Shown piece after piece: positions 9,246-19,320 of a stretch of 64,000 nucleotides of DNA; the first letter of the stretch is position 1; each line of letters opens with the position of its first letter. The notes under the pieces were generated by a model, which was not told where the DNA came from, did not search any database, and saw nothing but the letters and a program-made list of their open reading frames with translations. The translations under genes were made by a program, and so were the position numbers. This DNA is from Roseiconus nitratireducens. GTDB lineage: Bacteria > Planctomycetota > Planctomycetia > Pirellulales > Pirellulaceae. The DNA lies in assembly GCF_008629675.1 (NCBI RefSeq), contig NZ_VWOX01000003.1, forward strand, positions 434,001 through 498,000. Reading direction: 5' to 3'.

Positions 9246-10637
9246 TCAGGCCAGCACGCTGTCGATCACGTGGCCGTGGACGTTCGTCAAACGAAAATCG
9301 AAACCTTTGAATCGATACGTCAGCTTCTTGTGGTTGATGCCAAGCAGGTGCAAGACCGTGGCGTGAAAGTCATGCACGTGGAAGGGATCGCGTGCCGCGG
9401 TAAAACCCAGTTCGTCCGTTTCGCCATAACTTGTTCCGGCGTTGACTCCTCCGCCCGCCATCCAAAGCGGACCACTCTTGGTGTGGTGGTCCCGACCATT
9501 GCCACCTTGGGACATCGGTGTGCGTCCGAACTCGCCGCCCCAGATCACCAGCGTGTCTTGCAACATTCCTCTTTGCTTTAAATCCTGAATCAGCGCGGCG
9601 GCGCCTTGATCAACCTCTTTCGCTCGCGACGTCACGCCCTTGACGACACCACCGTGATGATCCCAGCCGGTGTGGTAGAGCTGAATGAAACGCACGCCCC
9701 GTTCGGCCATCCGGCGGGCCATCAAACAATTGGATCCGAAACTGCCGTCAGGCTGTTCGCCCACACCGTACAGGTCTCGCGTCGTCGCCGTTTCCGAGGA
9801 GAACTCGGCCAGCTGCGGGACACTGGTTTGCATCTGAAAGGCAAGTTCGTATTGGTTGATCCGCGTCAGGATTTCCGGATCGCCGACTTGTTGGTGATAA
9901 AGCTGATTCAGCGACTGAATTGAATCGATCGTTTCCTTTTGCGATCTTTCAGCAACGCCGGCCGGTGACTTGAGATAGTTCAGTGGCTGTGAACTGCCAT
10001 AAAACTCAACGCCCTGGTGTTTTCCTGGCAAGAAACCGTTGTGCCAGGCTGTGGTCGGAATCGGTTGTCCAAGCGGGCCAGAACGCATGACGACAAAGCT
10101 GGGCAAGTCTTCGGCTTCGGAGCCCAACCCGTATGACAGCCACGACCCCATGCTTGGACGGCCGGCAATGCTAAACCCGGTGTTCATGAACGTGTGCGCC
10201 GGATCATGGTTGACCTGGTCGGTCTGCAGCGTCCGCACGACGCACAGCTCGTCAGCGACCTTCTGGAGAGACGGCAGCAAGTCGGAGATCAGCTGTCCGG
10301 ATCGGCCGCACCGTTTGAAACCGACGTCTGTCCCAAAGCACTTGAGTGCCTGGTACTGCAGGAACGCGAGCTTGACGCCTTCGGTCATCGACGATGGCAT
10401 GGGCTTGCCGTTCAGCTCGCGCAACTTCGGCTTGTCGTCGAAGGTTTCAAACTGGCTAGGTCCCCCCGCCATGTACAAATAGATGACTCGCTTGGCCTTC
10501 GGCGCGTGATTCGGAAACGATCCGGCCGCCAGGGCGTCGCGACCGAGCAAGCTGCCCAGCGCGGCAGCGCCGATTCCAGTCGCCGACTTGGCGAAGAAGT
10601 GGCGGCGTGTGACGTCGAGTGGAAGAGAGGATTTCAT
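9246..10637 (-). CDS. DUF1501 secreted protein
   Basis: 463 residues. The N-terminus carries a twin-arginine signal, TRRHFFAKSATG, followed by an alanine/glycine-rich hydrophobic segment, so folded export by Tat is likely. The body has the usual DUF1501 landmarks: YLYMAGGPSQFETFDDKP, the RSGPLGQP region, HHGGVVKG, and IWGGEFGRTPMSQGGNGRDHH near residue 370. DUF1501 proteins are sulfatase/alkaline-phosphatase-fold relatives of unknown function, typical of planctomycetes. The start overlaps the stop of the PSD1 cytochrome gene by 4 nt (ATGA), so the two are translated as a coupled pair, as is standard for this family. Confidence 0.92.
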   Translation of the reverse strand: MKSSLPLDVTRRHFFAKSATGIGAAALGSLLGRDALAAGSFPNHAPKAKRVIYLYMAGGPSQFETFDDKPKLRELNGKPMPSSMTEGVKLAFLQYQALKCFGTDVGFKRCGRSGQLISDLLPSLQKVADELCVVRTLQTDQVNHDPAHTFMNTGFSIAGRPSMGSWLSYGLGSEAEDLPSFVVMRSGPLGQPIPTTAWHNGFLPGKHQGVEFYGSSQPLNYLKSPAGVAERSQKETIDSIQSLNQLYHQQVGDPEILTRINQYELAFQMQTSVPQLAEFSSETATTRDLYGVGEQPDGSFGSNCLMARRMAERGVRFIQLYHTGWDHHGGVVKGVTSRAKEVDQGAAALIQDLKQRGMLQDTLVIWGGEFGRTPMSQGGNGRDHHTKSGPLWMAGGGVNAGTSYGETDELGFTAARDPFHVHDFHATVLHLLGINHKKLTYRFKGFDFRLTNVHGHVIDSVLA

Positions 10638-13600
10638 GACCGATTCAAGAATTCATGGGTGTTCAAAACCGCGCGTGTCACCGCGGTCCACGCGGCGAGT
10701 TCGACAGCCGATTCGTCTGATGCTGGATCCAACTGTCCGATTTGAAGGAGTTGCTTCGCTTCACCGGAGTGCTGTCGGTAATGTTCACGTTGTGATCGCA
10801 GGAGATTCAGCAACACGTCGCGTTCAGACGTTGTTGGCTGACGCTGCAACGCGATTTCGTAAACCCGTTTGATTCGGCTCTGATCACTGTCAACCTGCTC
10901 GTCGCAGATCCGACTCGCAAAGACGCGTGCTGCTTCGACAAAGATAGGGTCGTTCAGCAGCGCCAAGGCCTGCCCCGGCGTATTGGTGATGTTACGTTGC
11001 GCGGTGCACTCCTGACGCGTGGGCGCGTCAAAGGCAAGCATCGTGGGATGGATGTTTTGACGCTTCCAAAACGTGTACAGGCTGCGGTGGTACTGATTGC
11101 GGTCCGAACTCGTTTCCCAGTCCATGTGACGGCTGCCGAACATGACTTTGTCGGAACGCGTCCAGTACGGATCAGGCTGATACGGAAAGAAGCTGTGGGT
11201 CGGAACTTGATCCGTCATCTTCAAGATTCCCGCCGCCCGCAACGCCGCATCTCGAATGGCTTCCGCATGGATGCGATAGCGGCCCTGGCGAGCATGCCAT
11301 CGGTTCCCCGGATCCCGCTCGGCAAGGTCCGCTGTCGGAATCGAGCTCAGCCGATAAGCTTTGGCCGAAGTCAGCAGTCGTACCATGTGATTGCGATCCC
11401 AACCGCTGTCACGAAATTCGCAAGCGAGCCAGTCGAGCAAATCAATGTGGGACGGCCAATCTCCTTGGGTGCCGGCATCTTCCAGTGTTTCACTGATTCC
11501 ACGGCCGTAGAACTGATGCCAAAGCCGATTGACAAACACGCGGGCGGCGATCGGGTTGTCATCGGCAAACAGCCACTCCGCCAGATCGAGTCGATTCAGC
11601 TCGGTTTCGGATCGGTCTTCGCCAACGAGGAAGCCGGGTAAGGCCGCATCGAGAACCGGCCCGGATTTGTCAGAGTAGTCACCGCGATGGAGCAGCCGAG
11701 TCGTTTTGGGATCTTCGGTTTGACGAGAGACCAAAACCGGCGTCGCCCGCGAACGCATCACAAACAGCTCGGACTCCATTCGTCGCAGCCGCGCCATTCG
11801 CTCTGATTGCGAGTGTTGCAGAAAAGCCAGTTCGGCGAGTTGCTTTTCGGTCGCGTCGCGCTCCTCGGGAGCCTTGCGAACGGCCTTGGGCACCAGCGAC
11901 ATTCGACGCTCGTAGGTTTGGCGATTGACGGGGTTTTCCCACCACAGGCGAATGGCGGTTTCGCCCAACTCAAGAGAGGTCACTTTGTCATTGCGGAGAT
12001 TCAATCCGCTATCGCCCCAGGCGACGGTGCCGCCGGTTTGCAGCCAGGCCATCCCGACGGCCTCGAACGATTGACCGGAAACGGGTTTGATTCTTCGCTT
12101 CAACGGCACCTCCAATCGCACCCAACCAGATTCATTCGGCAGGTCGCCGACGCGGACGACTCGCTCCGGGTCACTCCACGCGTGTGCTTGATCCAGCGTA
12201 TCCGACGTGTCTTTTCCCCAGTAGTACGTTTCGTAATTTGCGGATCGCCAACCGAGTCGACCGTAATCGCCGTGGGAGATCTGGAGACCAAGCATTTCGG
12301 GCCGATCCTCTGGATCGATCCAAACATTCACAAACCAGGCATCTTGTTCCGCATCGGTGGTTTCACCGCCTTCGTTGACGTAGCCGGTCATGAACTCAGC
12401 CGCGTGGTGGCGATTGAATTGCCCATCCTCGGCTCGGGTCAGACGGGCGAACTGATCGTCAACGGCCACCGTTTCATACTGGCCTTCCGTGATCCGTGGC
12501 GCCGGCAGTTGAACGGGAGCCCAAACGAAGTCGCGGCGGGATTCCGTGTCATTGAGTTCTTGAACGACCTGTTCGCGCCAGGCTTCCATCCCCTCGATCG
12601 ATGCGGTTTCGATCTCTTTCCCCAGCCGACTGATTTTGGCACGGAGTTGGCGATCACGCCGACTGGCATTTGCATCATCGTGTACGTAGTGCAACGGCTC
12701 GCGGCGGTCGCCCGGCGTGTAGACACCGGCTTCGACCAGGTCATCGAAGAAGGCAGCCAGACTGTAGTAGTCTTTTGCCGACAGCGGATCAAACTTGTGG
12801 TCGTGACATTCGGCGCACCCGGTGGTCATTCCCAGCCATACCGTGCCGAGAGCACGGACATGTTCACCTTTTAGCTTGTAAAGCTGCTCCAGTTCGATCG
12901 CGCCAGCTTCGCAATTGGTGTTGACGATGCGGTTGTACCCGGAGGCAATCAGATCATCGTCGCTCGCGTCCGGAAGCAGGTCGCCCGCCAACTGAGCCAT
13001 CGAGAATTGATCAAACGGCATGTTCTCGGCGATCGCACGAATCACCCACGCCCGGTAGGCTCCCGAAGCAATCGGTTCGTCGCTGACAAATCCACTGGTG
13101 TCGGCCCAGCGAACCAGATCCAGCCAACGAACGGCTTGATGCTCAGCGAAAGCCAACTCGCCCATCCAACGATCGCGAATCCGCACGAAGTGCTCCTTGC
13201 TGGGATCCGCTTCGAAGGCACGAACTTCATCGATCGTCGGCGGCAAGCCGCGAAGATCCAGACTCAGCCGCCGCATCAAAGTTCGGGGCGTCGCCTCCGC
13301 AACCGGTTCTGCCGCTTGCTTTTCCCAGCCAGCCCGCAGGAACGCGTCGATGGCGTCCGCGCCGGCGCTGCCGTCCGGGACCTCCGGACGGACAAGGGGT
13401 CGCCATGCCCAGTGTTCTTCATACTGAGCTCCTCCCGCGATCCACTGTTCGATGATTTCCCGCTCTTGTTCGCTGAGCGTTTGCTCCGTGTGGGGAGGAG
13501 GCATGATTTGGTCAGGATCTTCGCTGCGTATTCGCAACACAATCTCCGAAGCTTCCGGATCTCCCGGAACGACGGCTTGATAGCCGCCCAAGTCTTCCGT

Positions 13601-13795
13601 CGCACCCGCCAACGTGTCCAGCCGCAGACCGGCTTTCCGGTTCGCCTGGTCAAACCCGTGGCAGTAGAAGCAGTTTTTGCTCAAGATCGGACGCACGTCT
13701 CGATTGAATTCGATCGCCGATTCGGCCACGGCAAGCACGGACGAGGTTGCGGGCAAAATCAGCGCCCAAACAAAGAAAAGCAGCAAGCGTTGCAT
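10634..13795 (-). CDS. PSD1 / planctomycete cytochrome C domain protein (DUF1549-DUF1553)
   Basis: 1053 residues from the ATG at 13795, chosen because it begins an orthodox signal peptide (MQRLLLFFVWALILPATSS); an upstream in-frame start would add 36 residues without a signal. Domains in order: PSCyt1 with NRDVRPILSKNCFYCHG (heme motif CFYCH), PSCyt2/DUF1549 with WLDLVRWADTSGF and a second heme motif CAECH, a central concanavalin-like region, and PSD1/DUF1553 with FVNRLWHQFYGRGI and WHARQGRYRIHAEAIRD. It is the first gene of the two-gene operon with the DUF1501 protein. The family is thought to work in periplasmic redox linked to polysaccharide use, but no reaction is established. Confidence 0.92.
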   Translation of the reverse strand: MQRLLLFFVWALILPATSSVLAVAESAIEFNRDVRPILSKNCFYCHGFDQANRKAGLRLDTLAGATEDLGGYQAVVPGDPEASEIVLRIRSEDPDQIMPPPHTEQTLSEQEREIIEQWIAGGAQYEEHWAWRPLVRPEVPDGSAGADAIDAFLRAGWEKQAAEPVAEATPRTLMRRLSLDLRGLPPTIDEVRAFEADPSKEHFVRIRDRWMGELAFAEHQAVRWLDLVRWADTSGFVSDEPIASGAYRAWVIRAIAENMPFDQFSMAQLAGDLLPDASDDDLIASGYNRIVNTNCEAGAIELEQLYKLKGEHVRALGTVWLGMTTGCAECHDHKFDPLSAKDYYSLAAFFDDLVEAGVYTPGDRREPLHYVHDDANASRRDRQLRAKISRLGKEIETASIEGMEAWREQVVQELNDTESRRDFVWAPVQLPAPRITEGQYETVAVDDQFARLTRAEDGQFNRHHAAEFMTGYVNEGGETTDAEQDAWFVNVWIDPEDRPEMLGLQISHGDYGRLGWRSANYETYYWGKDTSDTLDQAHAWSDPERVVRVGDLPNESGWVRLEVPLKRRIKPVSGQSFEAVGMAWLQTGGTVAWGDSGLNLRNDKVTSLELGETAIRLWWENPVNRQTYERRMSLVPKAVRKAPEERDATEKQLAELAFLQHSQSERMARLRRMESELFVMRSRATPVLVSRQTEDPKTTRLLHRGDYSDKSGPVLDAALPGFLVGEDRSETELNRLDLAEWLFADDNPIAARVFVNRLWHQFYGRGISETLEDAGTQGDWPSHIDLLDWLACEFRDSGWDRNHMVRLLTSAKAYRLSSIPTADLAERDPGNRWHARQGRYRIHAEAIRDAALRAAGILKMTDQVPTHSFFPYQPDPYWTRSDKVMFGSRHMDWETSSDRNQYHRSLYTFWKRQNIHPTMLAFDAPTRQECTAQRNITNTPGQALALLNDPIFVEAARVFASRICDEQVDSDQSRIKRVYEIALQRQPTTSERDVLLNLLRSQREHYRQHSGEAKQLLQIGQLDPASDESAVELAAWTAVTRAVLNTHEFLNRS

Positions 13796-14525
13796 GGATG
13801 GTGCGGGCCGGGGGGTGAAAGAGCCCGACGAGAATCGTGGAGGCGGGACGTGCAGGAAGGGGGATGCAGGCAAGAAACCGAATCTCGCGAGCGTCCGCCG
13901 CATTATATCGGCAGACTGGCTTCCTTTCAGTTTATATCACGGCACGCGATCAAATTGGGCAACCCGCCCGGACGATCGCCCAGTCAGATGAGCGGGCACA
14001 GAGCTGGATGTCGGACTTCGAAGTGCGAGAAGAATCGCATCGCAAGGCGTCGTACTTCGCCCGACAATCGCAATCGTGATCACACACAATGAGTCGAATT
14101 CGCTACCTCGGTTTAATAGATTCCCAGACCTTAGCACCTTTAAATTCCACAGTCAGGCCGCGCCCAATCTCAGAATCCTCGCGACTCAGGCCATCAGAAT
14201 CCTCGCGTGTCAGGTCAAGCGGACGGTCAGATCAACCTCCGCAGTCCAAACTGGTCCGGATGAGACCAAACTGGAACGGTTCGTTTCACCATTCAAGTCT
14301 TTGCCGCGGTTGCCGCCCTGGCCCATAGGCCTCTTGAACGATTCCGTCTTGCCGCCGTTTGATGGCAACGATGCATTACAGTACGCGTTCGCTGGTCCGC
14401 AGCAGCCAGCGAACGACGGTAGACTGTCAATAGATCGGGGCAACCCCGAACGGTGTTTGCCGTCAGGTCTCTGGCATGTTTGGGCATGAGGGTTGCATCG
14501 TGCCCGCGGCGGTCGCAGTACATTG
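13796..14525. other. Long divergent intergenic region
   Basis: 730 bp between the divergent PSD1 and HscC-like genes. It holds a GC-rich leader next to PSD1, an AT-richer centre around 13920-14150 with a TATAAA box on the minus strand (no well-spaced -35), a 24-bp tandem duplication and a 16-bp tandem duplication that runs into the HscC start. I see no convincing gene in it. Confidence 0.45.
14170..14217. repeat. 24-bp tandem duplication
   Basis: Two adjacent 24-bp units (14170-14193 and 14194-14217) share TCAGAATCCTCGCG followed by a near-identical tail ending in CAGG. They lie in the upstream region of the HscC-like operon and may be slippage products or a duplicated binding site. Confidence 0.7.
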
Positions 14526-14543
14526 ATGTCGCAGTACATTGAT
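14512..14543. repeat. 16-bp perfect tandem duplication across the hscC-like start codon
   Basis: GTCGCAGTACATTGAT occurs twice in direct succession (14512-14527, 14528-14543). The probable ATG start (14526) straddles the junction, so the duplication sets both the spacing to any ribosome binding site and the first residues (MSQYID). Confidence 0.8.
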
Positions 14544-16316
14544 TCTGACGGACTGTTAGGAAACGACTCGTCGTCCAGAACAGATGGGGCACGAAGAGTG
14601 ATTGTTGGCATTGATCTTGGGACCACCAACTCAGCCATCGGGTATCTGACCGACGATGGCCCGCGATTGATCCCAAACTCCTTGGGCAAGGTTTTGACAC
14701 CGTCGGTTGTGGGAATCGACCGTGACGGTTCTCTGCTGGTGGGTGAGTCCGCAAAAGAATTGCAGGTGGTTGCACCCGAGCGGTGCGCCTCGGTGTTCAA
14801 ACGCCAGATGGGAACCGACTGGCGCTGCCGCCTGGAGGGGAAAGAGTTCACGGCAACGGAGCTCTCAAGCCTTGTCCTTCGGTCCCTCGCCGAAGACGCG
14901 GTGCAGCATTTCGGCAATAAGATCACTGACGCGGTCATCACCGTTCCGGCGTACTTCAACGAATTGCAGCGCCGCGCAACAATCCTGGCCGGTCAGATGG
15001 CCGGACTGAAAGTCGAGCGAATCATCAACGAACCGACTGCGGCCGCAATTGCTTACGGGCTGCCCGACCGCGGAGCCGAGAAACTGGTTGCCGTGCTGGA
15101 CCTGGGCGGCGGGACGTTCGATGTGTCCGTGGTCGATTTTTTTGAGGGAGTTGTTGAGGTCCGTGCCTCGTCTGGTGAATGCTTTTTGGGCGGTGAAGAC
15201 TTTACCAGCATGCTGGTCAAACGGGTGCTCGAGCAGCACGGGCACGTGTACGAACAGGCGGAGTTCAAGGAGCCGCTGCTGGTGTCGAGGACGCGGCAAA
15301 TCTGCGAACGGGCGAAGATTGACTTGTCAAAGCGTGGCAAGGTTCTGGTGCGTGTCGCTGATAACAAGGGGGAGTTGAGTGAGCATACGACATCGGTGAC
15401 ATTCACCCGCGAACAGTTTCGTGAGTGGGCTGAGCCGTTGTTGGCGCAAATGGACCTACCGATCCGCCGAGCCTTGGGTGATGCCAATCTAGCGGCTCGC
15501 GACATGGACGAAATCATTTTGGTCGGCGGCGCTACCCGAATGCCAACGCTCATCGAACGAGTCTCCCTTCGATTCGGGAAAGAGCCACGATGCTCAATCA
15601 ATCCGGACGAAGTCGTGGCGCTCGGGGCCGCAGTGCAGGCAGGGCTGATCGAGAAGAACGCAGCGGTCGATGACCTTGTCGTGACGGATGTCGCTCCGTT
15701 TACCCTCGGGTTTGACGTGTCAAAAGAGTTTGGTGTGGAACGACGGTCGGGATATTTCTTGCCGATGATCAATCGCAATACCCCGATCCCGGCCAGCCGA
15801 GTTAAAGAAGTGGGGACCGTGTCGTGCAATCAGACCCAAATCGCGGTGGAGGTGTACCAGGGCGAAAGCCGGCGGGTGGAGCAGAACATTCTGTTGGGCA
15901 CGTTGAATGTCGATGGGATTCCACCTGGGCCACCCGGGGCTCCGGTCGAGGTGCGATTTACCTACGACGTCAACGGTGTCCTGGAAGTCGAAACGACCGT
16001 CGTCGAGACTCAGGAAAAGAAAACCCTGGTGCTGAGTCAACACGCGGAACATTTGAGCGAAACTGAGATCGCGGCGGCGGTCGAAGCGATGCAGGCCATC
16101 AAAGTGCATCCGAGAGACCAATCGGAGAATCGGTTGTTGCTTCGTCGTGCCGAGCGTGTGTTCACAGAACTACCGCTTGTAGAACGTCACCAATTGGAAA
16201 AGCTACTGACGGGATTTGAAGAATGCTTGGAAATGGGAGACGAAGCAGGAATCGGAAAAATCCGGTGCGCCCTGGAAAGTTTTCTGGACCAAATGGAGGG
16301 AATTGACGGTGAGTGA
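14526..16316 (+). CDS. hscC: HscC-like Hsp70 chaperone
   Basis: 596 residues from the ATG at 14526 (a TTG 33 nt upstream is less likely). It has the full Hsp70 ATPase signature: GIDLGTTNSAIGY near residue 28, AVITVPAYFNELQRRAT, INEPTAAAIAYG, VLDLGGGTFDVSV and ILVGGATRMPTLIE. A shortened substrate domain follows (RNTPIPASRV, YQGES, LLGTLNVDGIP) with a reduced lid. This length and form match HscC (Hsc62), a specialised Hsp70 found beside its own J-type partners in Escherichia coli. The stop overlaps the GTG start of the next gene, and a J-domain-like gene is third in the operon. Cytosolic. The client proteins are unknown. Confidence 0.85.
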   Translation: MSQYIDSDGLLGNDSSSRTDGARRVIVGIDLGTTNSAIGYLTDDGPRLIPNSLGKVLTPSVVGIDRDGSLLVGESAKELQVVAPERCASVFKRQMGTDWRCRLEGKEFTATELSSLVLRSLAEDAVQHFGNKITDAVITVPAYFNELQRRATILAGQMAGLKVERIINEPTAAAIAYGLPDRGAEKLVAVLDLGGGTFDVSVVDFFEGVVEVRASSGECFLGGEDFTSMLVKRVLEQHGHVYEQAEFKEPLLVSRTRQICERAKIDLSKRGKVLVRVADNKGELSEHTTSVTFTREQFREWAEPLLAQMDLPIRRALGDANLAARDMDEIILVGGATRMPTLIERVSLRFGKEPRCSINPDEVVALGAAVQAGLIEKNAAVDDLVVTDVAPFTLGFDVSKEFGVERRSGYFLPMINRNTPIPASRVKEVGTVSCNQTQIAVEVYQGESRRVEQNILLGTLNVDGIPPGPPGAPVEVRFTYDVNGVLEVETTVVETQEKKTLVLSQHAEHLSETEIAAAVEAMQAIKVHPRDQSENRLLLRRAERVFTELPLVERHQLEKLLTGFEECLEMGDEAGIGKIRCALESFLDQMEGIDGE

Positions 16317-17817
16317 TCCGGTTCCAGGGGGTCAGTCCATTGATGACCTGGACCTGCAGCGAGACGACCTTGAGCGATGGGCCAACCGCGTATTCAATTT
16401 GCCCGAGCAAAGAGCCGAGTCGGGGGACCTGAAACTACTCGAATTAGTGGGTTCCAGAGCATGGTTCCCCACGCAGCGCGACGACATTGCTCTGAGAATC
16501 TTGTGGGGTGACCACAGGGTACCGGTCGATTCGAAGGTGATCGAAACGATTGACCTCGAAGAGCGCCAGCAAGTTGCCGATCGGGTCTCGAGCTTTGAAC
16601 GCAACTTTTTCAGTCTTCCCGTCGGCCAACGACGACAACGGTGGGAGGAGTTGATGCACCAGTGTGGCGATCTTCCCTTGCTGCACCATCGCGTCAAGGG
16701 ACTGGAGCGTGGGCTGGATGTTCGACCGGGTGACCACTGTCCTGATTTGATCGCTCCAGACTCAATTGGCGATTTCTTCCAGCGGTTGTTTCTTGCGGAA
16801 CGGGATCAAGTGTCGCGCGTGTACGCTGAATTCGATCGTCATGTGTTATCCATCTACGGCGACCAAGTGGAAACACTCGCCGAGAATCTTAAACAGTATC
16901 ATCCGAAGATTGCGATGCTGCATCCCGGGTTATTGACGCAATTGATGCATCGACGTGCTCGGAAGGAGCGTGAGTCGCAAGTGCGCGGACAACGTGCCTT
17001 GGAGATGCTGAATAGGAAAGACGCGTCCGTTTCCACCATTCGTTTGATGGGAGTCGCTGCGCTGTTGCTGGCTTGTCTGGTCATTAACATCGTCAATGGT
17101 TCAGGTCGAAAATCCAAGGAGGTGAGGCGCGAGCAGCCAAAGAACATTGATCCGTATCCGGGTCCTGACGAAATGATGGGGCTCTATTTGCGGCCGGGGG
17201 AAGATCAGTGGGAGAACGCCCAACGGCTTGCAAAGGAAAACCCGACAGACTCCGCCGCCCAATACCGTTTTGGAAGGGTGTTGATCAAATCGGCCCCAAT
17301 GTCCATTCGCATTCGCGATGCTTTCGTATCTGCTCGAGCGCGTTCGGATGATGAACGGGAGTTGTTTTATTTGCGAGCCTGCGAGGTGTTGGAATCGTTG
17401 GCCGTCGCGCATCCGGAAGACGTTCGCTTTGCGGCCACTTTTTATGAGGCTTGCCAACGATACGCCGATCATCCCCAAGAACTGAAAACAGTTTTGGATC
17501 AGAGTCCCGATTCCAGCACGGTCCGTTCATTGACTTCTGGATACTTTCGCCAACTCGCGGACACGCATCGGCGACGACACCGATTTCGGGAGGCTGTGAA
17601 AACGTTGGCCGATTACCGCAAGTTCAGCCGAGACGATCCAGGGACAATCGGATGGATTGCGACTCGTCTTGCAATGATTGCCTGGTCGGCCGACAGTGAA
17701 TCGGACCGACCGGAGCCCGAAGTCGCGGACCGTGCGGCACAAGAATTCTTAAGCACGCTGTTGCAATTGTGGAGCCAAAGCCACCGAGATTTCGGCGTCG
17801 CGGAGAGTGACGCATGA
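16309..17817 (+). CDS. One-pass membrane protein of the HscC operon
   Basis: 502 residues if translation starts at the GTG at 16309, which overlaps the end of the Hsp70 gene by 8 nt; a longer frame exists upstream but lies wholly inside the Hsp70 gene. The N-terminal ~240 residues are soluble, charged and helical. One strong transmembrane segment (GVAALLLACLVINIV, about residues 245-263) follows. The remainder resembles TPR-like helical hairpins (AAQYRFGRVLIKSAP, LFYLRACEVLESLAVAHPED). I recognise no named family. The position between Hsp70 and J-like genes suggests that it links the chaperone pair to the membrane or presents a client. Confidence 0.7.
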   Translation: MSDPVPGGQSIDDLDLQRDDLERWANRVFNLPEQRAESGDLKLLELVGSRAWFPTQRDDIALRILWGDHRVPVDSKVIETIDLEERQQVADRVSSFERNFFSLPVGQRRQRWEELMHQCGDLPLLHHRVKGLERGLDVRPGDHCPDLIAPDSIGDFFQRLFLAERDQVSRVYAEFDRHVLSIYGDQVETLAENLKQYHPKIAMLHPGLLTQLMHRRARKERESQVRGQRALEMLNRKDASVSTIRLMGVAALLLACLVINIVNGSGRKSKEVRREQPKNIDPYPGPDEMMGLYLRPGEDQWENAQRLAKENPTDSAAQYRFGRVLIKSAPMSIRIRDAFVSARARSDDERELFYLRACEVLESLAVAHPEDVRFAATFYEACQRYADHPQELKTVLDQSPDSSTVRSLTSGYFRQLADTHRRRHRFREAVKTLADYRKFSRDDPGTIGWIATRLAMIAWSADSESDRPEPEVADRAAQEFLSTLLQLWSQSHRDFGVAESDA

Positions 17818-19319
17818 AAGAGGACTTGCCTGACGATATCACCCAGTGGCCGTCGTCACCCTGGCGAATCCTGGGAGTGGAACGCTCGACGAGTCCACGT
17901 GAACTGCGCAGCGCCTATGCTGAAAGGATTCGACGGTTCAAGCCGGACCATTATCCCGAACACTATCGGCGCATTCGCGAAGCATTCGAGCAGCTGAAAA
18001 GTCATCGGCCAAACCCAAAGCGAACCGGTCCGCCACGTGTTGATCGAGAGGCGTCGCATTCCGATCCCGGCTCAACGCCCCTGCCAACTTCGTCGGCCGA
18101 TGCTCCAACGCAATGTTCTTCCGGCGAACCGCGACGCCGGACGTCTGAGCCCCAGTTTCCCACGGAGCAATCCTTCGAATCGATTTGGGCAAAGGCATGC
18201 CGCGGTGATGTGGAAACTGCCTATCAAGATCTGGTCAAAGCCAGTGGACGGAACGTCGTGCCCCCGAACGTCTTTGCTGGGCTCTATTGGTTGCTCCGCC
18301 GCGAACGGTCACTCGATCCGAATCGGTCTCCAGCGGATTGGGTCAGCGAGGGACTCAGTCGCAACCCGACCCATAAACTGTTGATGGAATTGCTAATCCG
18401 AGAGACGTCATTCGGGGGGCGGCTAGACTTGGTTCGGCGAGTGACGACGTGCCTTGATGAGAAGCGTCTCGTGATGCGTTTATTGCGATCTTGGAGTGAA
18501 TCGAGAGTCCGTCTTGGTCGCTGGGAGGAACTCCGCTCGGGCATTGCGGATCTTCGTCCAATTTTTGTCGACGACTACTCCCAAGATTGGTTTCGGCTGA
18601 TGCTGTTGATCCTGGATGAAGTGTCATGGGAGAAGGGCGTGGGGGCAATCCAAGTTCGCCATGCTTGTTGGCAGGAGGTGGAATCGATGTCTTATTTACA
18701 CCTCAAGTTCTGCCAGCAGTTGATGCGGTACGACGAGTATCCGAAGCTGGTCACGGCGATCGACCGAATCGGATTTCTGGGCCAACATTGGGTGAATTCG
18801 ATCCGCGAAGCGGTTCGAGAGGGCTGGAGAAGATCCGCGGTGGCGGACAATCCGCGGATGCTGCCGCAGGGGCTGCAATCTTTTGCAACGCAGGTGGTCG
18901 TTGATCCGGCCAAAGCGCTGCGAGATTTCGATGCGATCGCTCAGACTTCCGTCGTCACGGGCGGGCTTCAAAGAGGGCAGGCTACGCGTGGAACGGTGCT
19001 ACTTTCCTACTTAAACAAAGTGTTCCGTACCACCGATGATGCTTCGTCAAGGCAACCGGAATCCGATCTTGCTCGAATCAAGTCGTTCTTCGATTACGCC
19101 GGACCAATCCCATACGCCAAGCTGAGAGGCAACCTGATGAGGTTTTGCCTTGATGAGGTCATCCGCCCACGCGACATCCTGAAGATGTTGCACCGAAATC
19201 CTGCACGAAATGATGACGGAACCGACGTACCACTTTCCGATTCGCTCGCCGATGATGCGAGTCTGATGCTAGTGATTCAGGTTCACGACCGCGTTGGTGT
19301 TCGAGGGCAGAGTCACTGA
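17814..19319 (+). CDS. J-domain-like partner protein with KPD in place of HPD
   Basis: 501 residues, start overlapping the preceding stop by 4 nt (ATGA). Residues about 15-62 follow a J domain: WRILGVERSTSPRELRSAYA, then RRFKPDHYPEHY and IREAFEQL. The invariant His-Pro-Asp of classical DnaJ reads Lys-Pro-Asp here. A proline-rich linker (about 65-115) leads to a long helical C-terminal region with no motif I know. From memory, the J-like proteins encoded near hscC in enterobacteria are also unusual, so the change may be a family trait rather than loss of function. It is the last gene of the operon; a short terminator-like hairpin follows. Confidence 0.72.
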   Translation: MKEDLPDDITQWPSSPWRILGVERSTSPRELRSAYAERIRRFKPDHYPEHYRRIREAFEQLKSHRPNPKRTGPPRVDREASHSDPGSTPLPTSSADAPTQCSSGEPRRRTSEPQFPTEQSFESIWAKACRGDVETAYQDLVKASGRNVVPPNVFAGLYWLLRRERSLDPNRSPADWVSEGLSRNPTHKLLMELLIRETSFGGRLDLVRRVTTCLDEKRLVMRLLRSWSESRVRLGRWEELRSGIADLRPIFVDDYSQDWFRLMLLILDEVSWEKGVGAIQVRHACWQEVESMSYLHLKFCQQLMRYDEYPKLVTAIDRIGFLGQHWVNSIREAVREGWRRSAVADNPRMLPQGLQSFATQVVVDPAKALRDFDAIAQTSVVTGGLQRGQATRGTVLLSYLNKVFRTTDDASSRQPESDLARIKSFFDYAGPIPYAKLRGNLMRFCLDEVIRPRDILKMLHRNPARNDDGTDVPLSDSLADDASLMLVIQVHDRVGVRGQSH

Positions 19320-19320
19320 G

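Noticed and set aside
11807..12874. 355-codon plus-strand frame inside the PSD1 cytochrome gene
   Set aside because: It is antisense to a protein with recognised PSCyt2 and DUF1553 motifs; high GC favours such shadow frames.
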